Shown here: positions 1 to 8,899 of the stretch, one piece after another
How the letters are laid out: each line of letters opens with the position of its first letter
Position numbering within the stretch: the first letter of the stretch is position 1
Assembly (NCBI GenBank): GCA_030068525.1
Contig: JASJOS010000002.1
Location: 558,001 to 622,000 of the forward strand
DNA from: Xanthocytophaga flava
GTDB taxonomy: Bacteria > Bacteroidota > Bacteroidia > Cytophagales > 172606-1
Reading direction: 5' to 3'
Length of the DNA: 64,000 nucleotides
The notes under the pieces: model-generated
What the model was told of the DNA's origin: nothing
Database searches by the model: none
Seen by the model: only the letters and a program-made list of their open reading frames with translations
Made by a program: the position numbers and the translations under genes

Positions 1-135
1 TTAATGGGAGAGATTTTTAAAAATACATAAATTATATTTTGGTTTGCTAAACAGTAACGCTTTTATTTTTGTATAATACCTTGTTTTCAGAAATTAAGCT
101 TCTTTTCTCCCCATCGTTGGCATTCATTCCTCCCC

Positions 136-268
136 CTCGTTGGTGTTATCACCAATGAGCTGTTTCCTACCGTTCAGGTTAAAGATTACACAAAATCTAG
201 GGAAGAAAGATCCTTGATGCACCAGCATGAACTGAGGGGAAGTGGTCGTTGGTGATAATACCAACGAC
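136..268. repeat. Pair of related hairpins (CGTTGGT stems)
   Basis: Two hairpins use nearly the same stem. At 136-159, CTCGTTGGTG pairs with CACCAATGAG (9 of 10 pairs plus one G-T) around a 4-nt loop. At 245-268, GTCGTTGGT pairs perfectly with ACCAACGAC around a 6-nt loop. A further CGTTGG occurs just upstream. The shared stem sequence suggests copies of one element or a repeated operator; no function can be assigned. Confidence 0.5.
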
Positions 269-298
269 GGAAATAAAACCACTCAAATTACCTCACCT

Positions 299-429
299 GT
301 CCTTCTGGAAGAATCCCGTGGCAAGACCGACGGCATTTCCGACTGGAGTAAATTCTTTCTCTCAGAAATCAAACGTAGCTCTATTTGTCAACGTGTCCCG
401 CCGTGGCGGGAAGATTCTTTCAGAAGGAC
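299..429 (+). repeat. MITE-like intergenic element, copy A
   Basis: A 131-bp element bounded by imperfect 17-bp terminal inverted repeats: GTCCTTCTGGAAGAATC at 299-315 and, at 413-429, the complement of GTCCTTCTGAAAGAATC (16 of 17 identical). Its right half contains the block AGCTCTATTTGTCA and a GC-rich palindrome, CCCGCC-GT-GGCGGG (397-410). The same termini and core recur at 7405-7538 and, inverted, at 10641-10753. It encodes no protein, so if mobile it depends on a transposase elsewhere. No target-site duplication was evident. Confidence 0.65.
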
Positions 430-816
430 AATAAAGAAAGAAGAGACAGAATCCCTTAAGTTGACAGCATGGAGTGGACGCTTATAGTAGCTTTTCTGTA
501 TTTCCAGAAAAGTTATATAATATTAGATAGGGTATAGTGATACTATTTTTACGCAATAGATTACATTTTTTGCCTTTATGCTTACCAATAGTCAGAATCT
601 TCTGCTAACGAGTTGCTTACCGATGCTTCTGCACAATCCTTTGGATTGGTGAAACAGGATATATAGGCTGATTAAACTGGTTCCTGTTTGCGTTACTCAT
701 ACACAATCACTTACACAATCCCTGATTTCATTCACTTGTAATGCCTGTCATTTCTGATCAGGCCTGGCCTCTTTTTGTTTTCATCTATTCACCACTTACT
801 TAACCCATTTACAGCT

Positions 817-2541
817 ATGGTTGATTATTATGCCCATATGGCGGCATTAAAATCTATAACGGACGCATTTGGTGCGCAGGTAGCCGATCCAAAGTCCAAA
901 CAGACGTTTATTACTATTCAGGATAATCCTTCCTATGCAGCTCTGGGGACGTTGATAGATCATCTGTTATATCATTCCGGAACTTCCCGGATCGAACTAA
1001 GACGTTTGACGCGTGCTTCGCAACTTTGGCGTGATATACGGGAGTATATTGATGCGGTTGCTCAGGTACGGAGTGAACTGGAGTCTATGGTACAAGATTC
1101 TTCACAGCCAGATATCGTGGTCCGGTACAATGCAATCCACGATACGCTCAAAAACTATCTTCAGCCAAAGTTTACGTCTCTTGTAGGACGATTGCAGTCC
1201 TTGTTTACCCAACTGAGGGATCTTACACATATAGTACCTCACGGACAGGGTGCAGACCTTTCTGTCAACCAGTGGAGCTGGAGAGATCTGTATCTGTCAC
1301 GGGCTAGTGGATTGTTTGCAGAAACACTCTACAAAAAAGCGATGGACAACGGATCAGAAGAGGCAATGGCCTTTGCCTATGGGGTATCTGCCAATTATGT
1401 GTCCAATGCCGTAGGGAGTAACTTCCAGAACCGGACTGTCGGAGGGGCACGACGTTCACATCCGCACAGAGACCGGGTAGCTGGCTATAGCATAGGAGCC
1501 TGGATACGAAAAAATATGGCAGGAATGCAACTTTCTACTACCCAGCTAAAAAGTCTTCTGACTATAGGATCACCTATTAATCCGGTATTACCTCCGGATA
1601 TAAAAACGATCCTGGAGAAATCATTGACAGAGGTGTATGGTGTACATGGTCTGACCAACCTGCCGGATCTGGACAAAGGATACCGGAATATGCTAAAACA
1701 CCTGGAGTTACTGGATTCGTTTAAGCCACTACCGGTGCCACAGATGATCGATGACACTGTCTACATAAAAATACTTTCTTCAGGAACCACCTTTCTGGAT
1801 GCTCCTCTGGGAACACCCCCGCCACAAGATCCTGCGCCTAGCAGTGGAGGTGGAAGCTGGACGGATGATATCCCCTGGTGGGCGTGGGTATTGTTTGCCG
1901 TATGTGTTGCACTGGTAGCTTTATGTTTTTTGCTTGGCATTTGTGCTCCAGCCCAGAAAGATCCCTATCCGGGGCCGTTTCAGCATGACGAGGATGGCAC
2001 ATCTGCTGTGAGAAGCTACCTGACTTCAGATGAATCCCTACAGAGTGTAAAGTTTATGTTTAATCTCCATATGCAGCTCTATGATATGGCCAATACATCC
2101 CTTCGGGTGATGAAGTTCCTGGGGTTGGTGTATCCGGAAGATGGCGACCTGCCGGCTGTTGAGTTTAAGCAGTTTACACAGATTCCGTTTAAAGAAATAC
2201 CGGACTTCAAAAAGCCTATCGTAGACAAGGATATGTTTCTGGGTTTTCCGGCTTCGGCAGAGGAGATGCCTCGTATAGATCATCGTCCTTTCTTTCCTGG
2301 CGATTTTCCGGATCGGATTTTTACCAATCCCAGCCAGTCGGATGTATCTACGTTTGGGAGCAAACTGTGGATGGCTCAGTTGCAGGGAACAGATGCTGAT
2401 AAACCGTTTAACTTATCAGGCTCTAATCTTAACCTGGATGCAGACCGTGAGTTTCTTCAGTTGTGCTGGGAGCTTGCAACAGGTGGGTCTACCTTAGACA
2501 ATCCATTGAATTTTACTATCTTAGGTTACACTAAAATCTAA
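817..2541 (+). CDS. Membrane protein with Het-C/phospholipase C-like block
   Basis: The gene encodes 574 residues of unassigned function. I chose the ATG at 817, in the context ACAGCTATGG, because the downstream partner begins in a near-identical context (GGCTATGG); an in-frame ATG at 775 is less likely. Residues about 187-235 follow the spacing of the Het-C / zinc-dependent phospholipase C-like family, including a VGGxxRxHxxR stretch. The usual upstream His and Asp metal ligands appear as Asn and Ser, so catalysis is doubtful. A proline/glycine-rich linker leads to one hydrophobic segment at about 353-378, followed by a ~195-residue C-terminal region of unknown fold. There is no signal peptide. 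It is probably co-transcribed with the gene 13 bp downstream. The family link is recalled from pattern, not searched. Confidence 0.6.
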   Translation: MVDYYAHMAALKSITDAFGAQVADPKSKQTFITIQDNPSYAALGTLIDHLLYHSGTSRIELRRLTRASQLWRDIREYIDAVAQVRSELESMVQDSSQPDIVVRYNAIHDTLKNYLQPKFTSLVGRLQSLFTQLRDLTHIVPHGQGADLSVNQWSWRDLYLSRASGLFAETLYKKAMDNGSEEAMAFAYGVSANYVSNAVGSNFQNRTVGGARRSHPHRDRVAGYSIGAWIRKNMAGMQLSTTQLKSLLTIGSPINPVLPPDIKTILEKSLTEVYGVHGLTNLPDLDKGYRNMLKHLELLDSFKPLPVPQMIDDTVYIKILSSGTTFLDAPLGTPPPQDPAPSSGGGSWTDDIPWWAWVLFAVCVALVALCFLLGICAPAQKDPYPGPFQHDEDGTSAVRSYLTSDESLQSVKFMFNLHMQLYDMANTSLRVMKFLGLVYPEDGDLPAVEFKQFTQIPFKEIPDFKKPIVDKDMFLGFPASAEEMPRIDHRPFFPGDFPDRIFTNPSQSDVSTFGSKLWMAQLQGTDADKPFNLSGSNLNLDADREFLQLCWELATGGSTLDNPLNFTILGYTKI

Positions 2542-2554
2542 TCCACTACAGGCT

Positions 2555-3511
2555 ATGGCTACAGAAAATATAAAAACCTCCGATTCGCATCCTGAGAAAG
2601 ATGCCAATCACGATAGAAGAGGAGATGACAGAGACCCAAATATTGACCCTTATCTGGTCATTCCTTATTATGCTGCTGATATAGGTGTGCGTCCTCTGCC
2701 TGCTACAGTGGTTGCCTGGTTTTGTGAAAGCATTTTTATTGATGGAGTACCCCATACGGGGGCTCCGCTGATAGCAGGATCTACAGTCATGATTTCGGCA
2801 ATGGTTAAAAATGCAGGCGTTAAACCGGCTGCTGCCTACATCCGTTTTTACTGGCTGGACCCTACCACGGTATTTACTCAGGCTGATCTGGCTGATGGAT
2901 TTATTGGACAGGGTGTTTTTCCGGTATCCATTCCCGGAAGTTCGGGTGGTGTGATGTCTGTTGTGGAGAGTCCGGCTATTGCATGGGAAATTCCGGATGA
3001 TATCCCTCCACATATCTGTCTGTTTGCAGAGGTGGGCTGCCCGGGTGATTTGGAGACGTGGAGTTTCAATCCAGTGACAGACAGACATTACGCACAACAC
3101 AATGTAAACATTGTGCATGCAATGCCTTTTGAAACAACTTCGTTTTTCTTTTCTGCCTCTAATCCGTTAAAAGAAACAGCCTTGTATGAGTTTCAGATTC
3201 GTCCTGTGAGCAGGGAGGCATTGCGTTTTCTGGAAAAGCAGTACCGGGCTAAGGCTATTCCTGTTAAGGAGGATACTATTTCGTTATATCCGGTAAAGGC
3301 AGGTTCTGAGAAAAACGGACAAAAACTCCATGCTTCTTTACGACCTAATGAAAAGCAGTTGTTCCGGATTACCATAGACATGCCAGAGTTGCGGAATAAC
3401 GAATTTCTGGCTGTTGAGGTAGAACAAACACTTACGTCTACTCGTGAAGAACAACCCAGTACAGGCTCTATCGGAGTTCTGTTCTTTACAGAATCAGAGA
3501 GAGAAGAATAG
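2555..3511 (+). CDS. CARDB-like beta-sandwich protein, partner of upstream gene
   Basis: A 318-residue protein starting 13 bp after the preceding gene, with a matching start context. The N-terminal ~30 residues are charged and probably disordered. Residues about 60-190 look like a CARDB/Ig-type adhesion or scaffold domain: an xAGxxVxIxAxVKNxG segment, then an FYWxDP strand, and a closing DRHYAQHN-type motif. The C-terminal ~120 residues are beta-rich and unrecognised. There is no signal peptide or membrane segment, so it is probably cytoplasmic or exported by an unconventional route. The pairing with the Het-C-like membrane protein suggests they work as one module. The domain assignment is inference. 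Confidence 0.6.
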   Translation: MATENIKTSDSHPEKDANHDRRGDDRDPNIDPYLVIPYYAADIGVRPLPATVVAWFCESIFIDGVPHTGAPLIAGSTVMISAMVKNAGVKPAAAYIRFYWLDPTTVFTQADLADGFIGQGVFPVSIPGSSGGVMSVVESPAIAWEIPDDIPPHICLFAEVGCPGDLETWSFNPVTDRHYAQHNVNIVHAMPFETTSFFFSASNPLKETALYEFQIRPVSREALRFLEKQYRAKAIPVKEDTISLYPVKAGSEKNGQKLHASLRPNEKQLFRITIDMPELRNNEFLAVEVEQTLTSTREEQPSTGSIGVLFFTESEREE

Positions 3512-3569
3512 GTGCTGTCGTTAGTCAGTTGGTTTATACAAATGGCAGGTGTAGCCTGTCCATTGGTGC

Positions 3570-3603
3570 AAAGTCAGGCCATGGAGTCTGACTTTTGCTT
3601 TTG
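3570..3603 (+). terminator. Terminator after the two-gene unit
   Basis: AAAGTCAG (3570-3577) pairs perfectly with CTGACTTT (3588-3595), followed by a T-rich run. It lies 58 bp after the stop codon at 3511 and upstream of the next gene, so it probably ends the first operon. Confidence 0.6.
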
Positions 3604-3753
3604 TATACTTTTACCCTAGCTAAGGAACGAATGTTTTGTAGGTAGGGAGTAAAAATTGTATAAATTTATAATTGTTAGCCCAATATAAATCTGGTCGTTA
3701 AGCTTGTTTAAGAATAGTTTAGACAACCTCTGAGACAATTGCTATTTTTGTAA

Positions 3754-4644
3754 ATGATCGAATCACAACCGATACATGTTTTCGCACCTCAGGCCTTGGA
3801 TGTCAAAGATCCAGCTGCGGGTTATTTTGCTGCCGTTCGTCTGGATGATTTTTCGGCTGAGAGTGTAGCAGCAACAACTGTTTACAGTCGCAAGGACTTT
3901 TATAAGATATCACTAGTGACTGGAAATAGCTCCTATTATTATCAGGATAATGAATACAAGATACATACTGGCGAATGGGTTCTGGTTTTTACCAATTGTG
4001 AAACCCCTTATCGGTGGGAAATACATGAAGGCAGTTGTAGTGGGTACAGCTGCATGTTCACCGAAGATTTCCTACCGTTACATACCTATATTCGTCCCAC
4101 AGACTGGGCGGTTTTCAATGGGAGTGCCCAATCGGTGTTTAAACTGACTGATCAGGAAAAAACATTTTTTGCGGATCTTTTTCAGAAAATGATTACCGAG
4201 CAGGCTTCAGCCTATGCCTATAAATATGACCTGTTGTTTATATATGTACTGGAATGCATCCATGGTGCATTAAAACTACAACCAGACTCCATGCCACGCA
4301 GTCAGACGGCTGCGAGCCGGCTCACAGAAGCTTTCAAAAACCTGCTGTCAGGTCAGTTTCCGCTACTATACCCACATCAGCAGCTCACCCTGCGGACGGC
4401 ACAGCACTATGCAGACAAGCTGGCTGTACATACCAATTATCTGAATAGAGCACTGAAGGAGGTGACAGGTAAAACCACTACCCAACTGATTAATGAACGA
4501 CTGATGCAGGAAGCTCGTGCCTTACTTATTCATTCCAACTGGAGTATCAGCCAGATTAGTACTAGTCTGGGTTTTGAGGAACCTACACATTTTGCCAGAG
4601 CCTTTCGCACACATACAGGTCAATCTCCATCTTCCTTTCGCTGA
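3754..4644 (+). CDS. AraC family transcriptional regulator
   Basis: A 296-residue regulator. The N-terminal ~160 residues form a cupin-like sensing domain, and the C-terminal ~100 residues contain the two helix-turn-helix motifs of AraC/XylS proteins, ending in the typical FxRAFxxxxGxSPSxFR segment. It lies ~100 bp upstream of a short-chain dehydrogenase on the same strand, the probable target. A TATTTTTG box at 3743-3750, just before the ATG, resembles the Bacteroidota -7 element. It differs from the three-paralog AraC group downstream and is closer in layout to the broken AraC at 30.6 kb, which is also followed by an SDR. Confidence 0.85.
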   Translation: MIESQPIHVFAPQALDVKDPAAGYFAAVRLDDFSAESVAATTVYSRKDFYKISLVTGNSSYYYQDNEYKIHTGEWVLVFTNCETPYRWEIHEGSCSGYSCMFTEDFLPLHTYIRPTDWAVFNGSAQSVFKLTDQEKTFFADLFQKMITEQASAYAYKYDLLFIYVLECIHGALKLQPDSMPRSQTAASRLTEAFKNLLSGQFPLLYPHQQLTLRTAQHYADKLAVHTNYLNRALKEVTGKTTTQLINERLMQEARALLIHSNWSISQISTSLGFEEPTHFARAFRTHTGQSPSSFR

Positions 4645-4745
4645 TGGTTTGATTTGGGTCCGTATTGGTTTGAATCCGGTTAGCGCACACCACCAGATGC
4701 GTCCTAATTTTGTATGGTAATACATTCATTAAAAGACGATACAAA

Positions 4746-5573
4746 ATGAAAACATGGTTTATAACCGGTACTTCCACTGGGTTTGGCAGAGTACTGACCG
4801 AAAAATTACTGGAGAAAGGCGACCGGGTAGTGGCTACCGTACGCAAAGCAGATGTGTTGGACAAACTCAAAGCACAGTATCCGGACAATTTATGGATTTC
4901 TGTGTTGGATGTAACAGACAATGAAGCAATAAAAAGAGTGGTGGATCAGGCCTTTGCAGCTGTGGGTCAAATTGACGTAGTGGTTAACAACGCAGGTTAT
5001 GCCCTGTTTTGTGCTGTTGAGGAAGCGAGCGACGAACAAATTAGCCAACAAATTGAGACGAATATCATCGGTTCAATACAGGTCATTCGGGCTGCCTTGC
5101 CACATTTGAGAAAACAAGGCCATGGTCGCATTCTTCAGGTGTCTTCTGCAGGAGGGCAAACTACCTACCCTAATTTTGGCTACTACCATACCACCAAATG
5201 GGGTATTGAAGGATTTTGTGATACTATAGCCAAAGAACTGGCGCCTCTGAATATTGGAGTTACGATTGTAGAGCCTGGGGCACATGCTACCTCGTTTGGA
5301 GCAGGTCTGGCAACAGCACCTGTGATGGAAGCCTATGAAAATACACCTGCTGGTGATGTAAGGCGTGCTATCGCAACTGGCACATTCCCGATCCGTAATG
5401 ATGTAGATAGATCAGTACAGGCTATTATAAACAGTATAGACATTTCGCCAGCTCCCCTGCGATTGGCTCTCGGAGGTGATGCCTATCGTGATATGCGGGC
5501 AGCACTAGTAGCAAGGCTGGAAGCATTGGATGCACAGAAAGAGCTGGCTCTATCTATTGAGAACAATGACTAA
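4746..5573 (+). CDS. Short-chain dehydrogenase/reductase (SDR)
   Basis: A 275-residue classical SDR that should reduce or oxidise a carbonyl/alcohol with NAD(P)(H); the substrate is unknown. The cofactor motif TGTSTGFG is near the N-terminus, NNAGYA follows, and the active site is formed by SS and YHTTK. The ATG at 4746 places the first beta strand (KTWFITG) at the very N-terminus, which fits the family better than the frame-open start at 4710. A TAATTTTG box at 4705-4712 is a likely -7 promoter element. It pairs with the AraC gene just upstream and is followed by a hairpin terminator. Confidence 0.88.
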   Translation: MKTWFITGTSTGFGRVLTEKLLEKGDRVVATVRKADVLDKLKAQYPDNLWISVLDVTDNEAIKRVVDQAFAAVGQIDVVVNNAGYALFCAVEEASDEQISQQIETNIIGSIQVIRAALPHLRKQGHGRILQVSSAGGQTTYPNFGYYHTTKWGIEGFCDTIAKELAPLNIGVTIVEPGAHATSFGAGLATAPVMEAYENTPAGDVRRAIATGTFPIRNDVDRSVQAIINSIDISPAPLRLALGGDAYRDMRAALVARLEALDAQKELALSIENND

Positions 5574-5582
5574 CACCTATCC

Positions 5583-5620
5583 GTGTCGGTTCTCCTCTTT
5601 CAAACAGGGGGAACCGATAC
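5583..5620 (+). terminator. Hairpin terminator after SDR
   Basis: GTGTCGGTTC (5583-5592) pairs with GAACCGATAC (5611-5620), ten pairs including one G-T, starting 9 bp after the SDR stop. The T-run after it is weak. It separates the SDR from the convergent HxlR gene. Confidence 0.55.
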
Positions 5621-5768
5621 TCTGTTATCCTATCTGGAGAGAACCATCCGTCTAATCACCGCTTTTACATCCACTATCATTACATCCACTAATCATACCT
5701 ATCTGACAGAGAGAGTCTCACGTGTGGTAAAAAGCTTGAGATGGCGTGATAAGAGACTAAGCTTCCTG

Positions 5769-6146
5769 TTATTTACGGAATACGTATTGGCGGTGTAAAG
5801 TGCCCCAGCTCCGCAACTCTCTAATTACATTCACTAAACTTTCGCCGTGTGGGGTAAGTTCATATTCTACCGTTATCGGCTTTGTCTGCATCACTTTGCG
5901 CTGGATCAGTTCGTTTAGCTCCAGTTCTTTTAATTCCTTAGAAAGCATTTTGGCTGCGATACCGTCTACCCGTCTTCGTAAGTCCAGAAAGCGCATGGTA
6001 CCATATATCATCAGGCATCCGATGATTTGGATCTTCCATTTTCCTGAAAGCAGGATCATTGTATCCTTAATGGCCAACAGACCCTCTTTCCCGCATTTAA
6101 TAGATTCAATGCGTTGTTCGCTGATATATTCTTCGTGTATTTCCAT
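5769..6146 (-). CDS. HxlR family transcriptional regulator
   Basis: A 125-residue winged-helix protein of the HxlR (DUF24) type, recognised by LLSGKWKxQI, MRFLDLRRRVDGIAAKMLSK and the closing wing before LTPHG. I place the start at 6146 (MEIHEEY): the upstream extension to 6230 runs through the tandem palindromes that are its likely operator. It is divergent from a QorB-like reductase 207 bp away. E. coli has the same divergent arrangement of ytfH (HxlR) and qorB (ytfG). HxlR proteins often sense electrophiles or aldehydes, so a redox or quinone trigger is plausible but not shown. Confidence 0.85.
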   Translation of the reverse strand: MEIHEEYISEQRIESIKCGKEGLLAIKDTMILLSGKWKIQIIGCLMIYGTMRFLDLRRRVDGIAAKMLSKELKELELNELIQRKVMQTKPITVEYELTPHGESLVNVIRELRSWGTLHRQYVFRK

Positions 6147-6176
6147 AACGAATATAAAGATAAAGAATGTCAATGA

Positions 6177-6212
6177 GGTTTCATCAACGAAACCGGTTTC
6201 CTCCAGGAAACC
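6177..6212. promoter_or_regulatory. Tandem palindromic operator, probable HxlR site
   Basis: Two abutting 18-bp palindromes share the form GGTTTC-N6-GAAACC, at 6177-6194 and 6195-6212; the second is symmetric over 8 bp per arm. They sit in the divergent spacer, 31 bp upstream of the HxlR start and 142 bp from the reductase start. Regulator dimers could bind side by side. The assignment is inferred from position and symmetry. Confidence 0.7.
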
Positions 6213-6353
6213 CATAGTGAATGTTAGCAATTGCCCCTCTTATTTTGCCTCATCCTACACTGAAGGCATTGACGTATGGCGATACTGTGCTTTTTTAGAT
6301 CGTCGTTGTGGCCAAGCCTCTCAGTGTAATTTAATTGTTTTCACTTACTAAAA

Positions 6354-7229
6354 ATGAAACGCATGATTCTAGTAACAGGGGCTACCGGTCACTTAGGCGG
6401 CTCAATCGTAAAACACCTGCTAACGAAAATACCAGCAGACCAGATTGTTGTATTGGTTCGTGATGAAAACAAGGCCGCTGACCTGAAAGCAGCTGGGGTT
6501 CACATTCGGATTGGTGATTATCATGATCCGGCTTCGCTTACGGGTGCATTCGTTAATGTAGAGAAGGCAATACTAGTAAGTTCAAGTGACTTCAACGACC
6601 GTCTGGGGCAGCATAAAAACGTGATTGATGCAGCTAAGCTGGCAGGTGTCAGGCATTTTGTGTATACAGGTGTAAGTATGAAGGATATACATACCTCAGT
6701 ATTACGGGATTTTATGATTGATCATTTTCAAACCGAAGAGTATGTGAAAGACAGCGGTATGAAGTATACGTTTATGCGTCATAATCTGTATGCTGAAATG
6801 ATCCCCTTTTATGTAGGACATCAGGTACTAGAAAAGGGTATTGTATTTCCGGCTGGCGAAGGGCGTATTCCGTTTGCTCTTCGGGACGAAATGGGAGAGG
6901 CCAACGCCAATGTGCTTACCACCGAAGGCCATGAAGACCGTATCTATTCTATTGCCAGTGAGGTGGATTATTCTTTTCAGGATATCGCCGACATTCTTTC
7001 TGAGTTGTCAGGAAAGAGAATTACATACACCAATCCTGATACCACCCGCTTTACCGAATCGCTGAAAGCTGCAGGATTGCCAAATCATATTGTACAGATT
7101 GCAAGCTGGTTCTCTACTGCTATGCGCAATGGGGATTTTGATGTACCTGGCACAGACCTGAAAAACCTGCTGGGTCGTAAGCCTGCTGGTTTAAAGGAAT
7201 ACTTGCAACAGACCTATCTGGGTGTCTGA
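6354..7229 (+). CDS. NmrA-like NAD(P)H:quinone oxidoreductase, QorB type
   Basis: A 291-residue atypical SDR of the NmrA/QorB type. It has the GATGHLGG dinucleotide-binding motif, the VSSSDFNDR and HFVYTGVS segments, and a FMRHNLYAEM stretch that corresponds to QorB-type enzymes. QorB reduces quinones with NAD(P)H. The start may be the ATG at 6354 or at 6363. Its divergent partner is an HxlR regulator with a palindromic operator between them. Members of this family without clear enzymatic activity can act as redox sensors, so the catalytic role is probable rather than certain. Confidence 0.85.
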   Translation: MKRMILVTGATGHLGGSIVKHLLTKIPADQIVVLVRDENKAADLKAAGVHIRIGDYHDPASLTGAFVNVEKAILVSSSDFNDRLGQHKNVIDAAKLAGVRHFVYTGVSMKDIHTSVLRDFMIDHFQTEEYVKDSGMKYTFMRHNLYAEMIPFYVGHQVLEKGIVFPAGEGRIPFALRDEMGEANANVLTTEGHEDRIYSIASEVDYSFQDIADILSELSGKRITYTNPDTTRFTESLKAAGLPNHIVQIASWFSTAMRNGDFDVPGTDLKNLLGRKPAGLKEYLQQTYLGV

Positions 7230-7834
7230 AATTGGTATCTGACCTCTCTGAAGATATACGTTCTACTAAAATTCTTACCCAGTCTGCTGAACGTATCTGT
7301 GAACAGCGAAACCAGATTTCAACCAATAAGCTGGAACGGGACAGACACCTTATCGTGTTCCATAATTTTTTCAATTTTGAAGGTTTTACCTTTCACCCTT
7401 TTTTGTCCTCCTGAAACGACCTTCTCGCCACGGCGGGACAAGCGTGACAAGACCGGCGGCCTTTGTATTCTTGAATGTATTTTTTTCTCTCACAATACAA
7501 ACATAGCTCTATTTGTCACAGGATTCTTTCAGAAGGACAGAAGGGAGTGGGATTCTTTGAGGTCTGAAGCCTACCAATACACAAAACAACCGAATGGAAA
7601 TGTGATAGAAAGTGGATATAATCTATTGGTTGTTGATTATCAATATATTATCTTTCTAATGTGTCTTTAGTTACTGGACTGATACGGGTGCAACTAAAGG
7701 GATCAAGTACGAAGAGGAAACTTCATAAGAGTTATAAATACATAGATTTTCTTTACCGGATTAGCTGTATGCCGACCCTGGTATGGGTTGCCATAGTTTA
7801 CTTTTTTAGCTTTCCACTTTTTAATCACTTGCCT
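7230..7834. other. Intergenic region with repeat copy B
   Basis: No gene is supported here. The spacer carries MITE-like copy B (7405-7538). The open frame across 7299-7670 is formed by the repeat and reads as low-quality protein. Confidence 0.55.
7405..7538 (+). repeat. MITE-like intergenic element, copy B
   Basis: A 134-bp copy in the same orientation as copy A. The right end (GATTCTTTCAGAAGGAC, 7522-7538) is identical to copy A. The left end GTCCTCCTGAAACGACC is diverged. The internal blocks GCTCTATTTGTCA and GACAAGACCGGCGGC are shared. The GC-rich palindrome lies on the left here (near 7425-7440) and on the right in copy A, so the interior has been rearranged. Confidence 0.6.
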
Positions 7835-8458
7835 ATGAAAACCACTACTTCCGTACCTGTTCGCTTACTACTGCTGGTAGTACTGAATCTTACCTTATCC
7901 GTATCCCATGCGTTTGGTCAGCCGACTTCCTGGACAGACAAGAATGTCAAGATAAGTGCAGCTGGGGAGCTTACCATTAAACCCTCTCAAACTTCTTCTG
8001 CTCATGACTTTGATTTTTTGGAAGGCAAATGGAAACTTGATGATAAAAAGTTAAAAAGCAGGTTGAGCAATTCTACGGAATGGATCAAATTTGAGTCGAC
8101 AGTAGAAATGCGGAAGCTATTGAATGGAATCGGGAACATGGATATCTATAAAACGACACTGGATGGTAAACCACTGGAAGGAGTTGCCCTACGGTTATTC
8201 AATCCGGAAACAAAGTTATGGAGCATCTATTGGGCCGATAGCAACAGAGGGGTAATGGACCCGCCTATGGTAGGTTCCTTTGAAGGCGATATCGGTATAT
8301 TTTATTGCAAAGATGTGTTTAAAGGAAAGCCTATTCTCGTGATGTTTCACTGGGATAAAACCGATAAAAATAATCCTGTATGGAGTCAGGCTTTTTCTCC
8401 GGATAATGGCGTAAGCTGGGAGTGGAACGCTACGAATACATCCCATCGGGTGAAGTAA
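7835..8458 (+). CDS. Secreted DUF1579-like beta-barrel protein
   Basis: A 207-residue protein. The ATG at 7835 gives a clear signal peptide (LLLLVVLNLTLSVSHAFGQ) ahead of the mature chain; upstream in-frame starts would bury it. The mature part begins with the DFDFLEGKW motif of DUF1579-like/lipocalin-like proteins and is all-beta in appearance, with many Trp and Phe. Such proteins are probably small-ligand-binding periplasmic barrels, but no substrate is known. It precedes a VOC-family gene on the same strand by 78 bp; co-transcription is possible. Confidence 0.75.
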   Translation: MKTTTSVPVRLLLLVVLNLTLSVSHAFGQPTSWTDKNVKISAAGELTIKPSQTSSAHDFDFLEGKWKLDDKKLKSRLSNSTEWIKFESTVEMRKLLNGIGNMDIYKTTLDGKPLEGVALRLFNPETKLWSIYWADSNRGVMDPPMVGSFEGDIGIFYCKDVFKGKPILVMFHWDKTDKNNPVWSQAFSPDNGVSWEWNATNTSHRVK

Positions 8459-8536
8459 TCAAACTCCAAAGATTGACAGTTAGTAATATAGACTTCTATT
8501 GTGTACATTTATTCTGACACCAAACCCGTTTACATT

Positions 8537-8899
8537 ATGAATTTTAGCAAATTAGTGCCTAATGTATTTTACCAGGATATTACGGATGGGCTAAAGCTCT
8601 TCGTGGATTGTCTGGAATTTGAAGTTTCATACAACGAGCTACATGCCCCACAACGATTCTGTGTGCTGGCAAAAGGTGATTTACGAATCAACCTGTTTGA
8701 GGATGCCAACCTGGCCAAAGAACACAATCCGGAATTCAGGTTGGTAACCAATGACATTGAAGGAGTGTACAGCAAAGTATCTTCTTCACATCCCGAATTT
8801 TTACACCCTAATCTTAACACGGTAACCCTTAGACCCTGGGGTGCCAGAGAATTCGCACTGACGGACAAACAACTCGGTATTGTCATTCAACAATGGTAG
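8537..8899 (+). CDS. VOC superfamily (glyoxalase/bleomycin resistance-like) protein
   Basis: A 120-residue single-module VOC protein. It opens with the family pattern NFSKLVPNVFYQDITDGLKLF and ends with the RPWGAREFALTDKQLG strand typical of glyoxalase/dioxygenase-like proteins. The ATG at 8537 is used because it starts the first beta strand directly. Metal ligands are not obvious; one candidate is the Glu in AREF. VOC proteins act as glyoxalases, dioxygenases or drug-binding resistance proteins; this one cannot be narrowed further. Confidence 0.78.
   Translation: MNFSKLVPNVFYQDITDGLKLFVDCLEFEVSYNELHAPQRFCVLAKGDLRINLFEDANLAKEHNPEFRLVTNDIEGVYSKVSSSHPEFLHPNLNTVTLRPWGAREFALTDKQLGIVIQQW

Larger units (their letters stand above)
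1..816. other. Structured intergenic spacer
   Basis: No convincing gene is visible in this stretch. It contains two related hairpins (136-159 and 245-268) and a 131-bp inverted-repeat-ended element (299-429). The short open frames here lie across the repeat and have no protein-like composition. The 3' part may hold the promoter of the two-gene unit that follows, but no clear TAnnTTTG box with a good upstream element was found. Confidence 0.6.

Noticed and set aside
242-487. Open frame of 81 residues near the start
   Set aside because: It runs through the inverted-repeat element and has no protein-like features.
2546-3118. 190-residue minus-strand frame
   Set aside because: It overlaps the CARDB-like gene in antisense and has low-quality composition.
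5800-6351. 183-residue plus-strand frame
   Set aside because: It is antisense to the HxlR gene and crosses the operator.
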